Part shown: in pieces, positions 5,490 through 6,281 of the stretch
Position numbering within the stretch: position 1 is the first letter of the stretch
Layout of the letters: each line of letters opens with the position of its first letter
NCBI GenBank assembly: GCA_959018215.1
Contig: CAUEKL010000142.1
Location: 1 to 6,281, forward strand
Length of the DNA stretch: 6,281 bases
Origin: an uncultured Gemmiger sp.
GTDB taxonomy: Bacteria > Bacillota > Clostridia > Oscillospirales > Ruminococcaceae
Direction of reading: 5' to 3'
Position numbers and translations under genes: made by a program
Notes under the pieces: model-generated
Databases searched by the model: none
What the model saw: only the letters and a program-made list of their open reading frames with translations
Told to the model about the DNA's origin: nothing

Positions 5490-6281
5490 ATGTCCGAACT
5501 TCTCAAACGCAAACGTATCCTTTCCGGCATCCAGCCCACCGGCACCCCCACCCTGGGCAACTACCTGGGTGCCCTGCGCAACTGGGCCCTTTTGCAGAAC
5601 AACTACGACTGCCTGTATATGGTGGCCGACCTGCATGCCCTGACCGTGCGCCAGAACCCGGCGGAACTGCGCCGCAACACCCGGTCCCTGGCGGCCCTGC
5701 TGCTGGCCCTGGGCATCGACCCCAAGGAGCATGTGCTCTTTGTGCAGAGCCATGTGCCCGCCCACTGTGAGCTGAGCTGGATTCTGGCCTGCAACACCCA
5801 GTTCGGGGAACTGTCCCGCATGACCCAGTTCAAGGACAAGAGCGCCAAGCATCCGGACAACGTCAACGGCGGTCTGTTCACCTACCCGGTGCTCATGGCG
5901 GCGGATATCCTGGTCTACAACGCCGACCTGGTGCCGGTGGGCCAGGACCAGACCCAGCACCTGGAGCTGGCCCGCAACATTGCCGGCCGGTTCAACAACG
6001 TCTACGGCGAGACCTTCACCCTGCCCGAAGGCTATGTGCCCGCCGCCGGCGCCAAGATCACCTCCCTGGCCGAGCCCACCAAGAAGATGAGCAAGTCCGA
6101 CCCCAACGCCAACAGCTTCATCCTGCTCACCGACGACCGGGATACCATCGTGCGCAAGTTCAAGCGGGCGGTCACCGACTCCGACGGCGTGGTGCGGTTT
6201 GATGTGGCCAACAAGCCCGGCGTGTCCAACCTCATGACCATCTACGCCGCCTTCACCGGCAAGACCATGGCGGAGATCGAG
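5490..6281 (+). CDS. trpS: Tryptophanyl-tRNA synthetase, 5' part (runs off right edge)
   Basis: TrpS attaches tryptophan to tRNA-Trp in the cytoplasm. The window holds 264 residues of a protein usually about 330 long; the frame is open to the last base. ATG 5490 follows AAAGGAG (5473-5479) by ten bases. The N-terminus reads MSELLKRKRILSGIQPTG and leads into the HIGH-type signature TLGN (21-24, with Thr where many enzymes have His). MVADLHALT (44-52) and LVPVGQDQTQHLELAR (147-162) are typical tryptophan and adenylate site segments. KMSKS is exact at 199-203 (KKMSKSD). No frameshift or missing motif is seen. Expression is controlled by the upstream tRNA-Trp T-box, so the enzyme is made when its product, charged tRNA-Trp, runs low. 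The missing C-terminal part should complete the helical anticodon-binding domain. Confidence 0.96.
   Translation, partial: MSELLKRKRILSGIQPTGTPTLGNYLGALRNWALLQNNYDCLYMVADLHALTVRQNPAELRRNTRSLAALLLALGIDPKEHVLFVQSHVPAHCELSWILACNTQFGELSRMTQFKDKSAKHPDNVNGGLFTYPVLMAADILVYNADLVPVGQDQTQHLELARNIAGRFNNVYGETFTLPEGYVPAAGAKITSLAEPTKKMSKSDPNANSFILLTDDRDTIVRKFKRAVTDSDGVVRFDVANKPGVSNLMTIYAAFTGKTMAEIE

Noticed and set aside
5192..5770. Open frames of 141-204 codons across the T-box leader on both strands
   Set aside because: They lie over structured RNA and the start of trpS in wrong frames, and their translations are low in recognisable features.

Overview
The window looks like chromosomal DNA from a GC-rich Gram-positive gut-type clostridium, plausibly Ruminococcaceae/Oscillospiraceae (Faecalibacterium/Gemmiger/Subdoligranulum-like). 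This rests on four things: strong AGGAGG-type ribosome sites, sigma-A-type promoters, a T-box tRNA riboswitch (a mostly Firmicutes device), and GC-rich third codon positions. The taxon is an inference; no marker gene settles it.

Left part (1-1788, + strand): the 3' part of a gene for a zincin-type metalloprotease-like protein (HExxHxxGxxD plus a possible Met-turn) enters from the left edge. Fifteen bases later comes an AraC-family regulator with its own Shine-Dalgarno; the two look co-transcribed. Positions 1789-1913 hold a leader and probable promoter for galE (UDP-glucose 4-epimerase, 1914-2942, +). galE converges on gltX (glutamyl-tRNA synthetase, 3031-4476, -), and one symmetrical hairpin between them can terminate both.

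Middle part (4477-5131): gltX has its own TTGACA-N17 promoter. Upstream of it on the same strand lies a 59-residue ribbon-helix-helix protein gene. A 133-bp AT-rich gap separates this from a divergent 84-residue protein of unknown function. In the gap the two predicted promoters have abutting -35 boxes, covered by a short inverted repeat, and a second inverted repeat lies nearer the ribbon-helix-helix gene. This is the most suggestive small regulatory module in the window.

Right part (5128-6281): a perfect consensus promoter (TTGACA-N17-TATAAT) overlaps the stop codon of the 84-residue gene. It drives a tryptophan-specific T-box leader of about 290 nt: specifier TGG, T-box TGGC matching a tRNA-Trp GCCA end, and mutually exclusive antiterminator and terminator. 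The leader controls trpS (tryptophanyl-tRNA synthetase), which runs off the right edge.

Most of the window is housekeeping (two aminoacyl-tRNA synthetases, galE). The less explained parts are the metalloprotease/AraC pair and the ribbon-helix-helix/84-residue divergent pair. I see no CRISPR array, tRNA, rRNA, insertion sequence or other sign of a mobile element.
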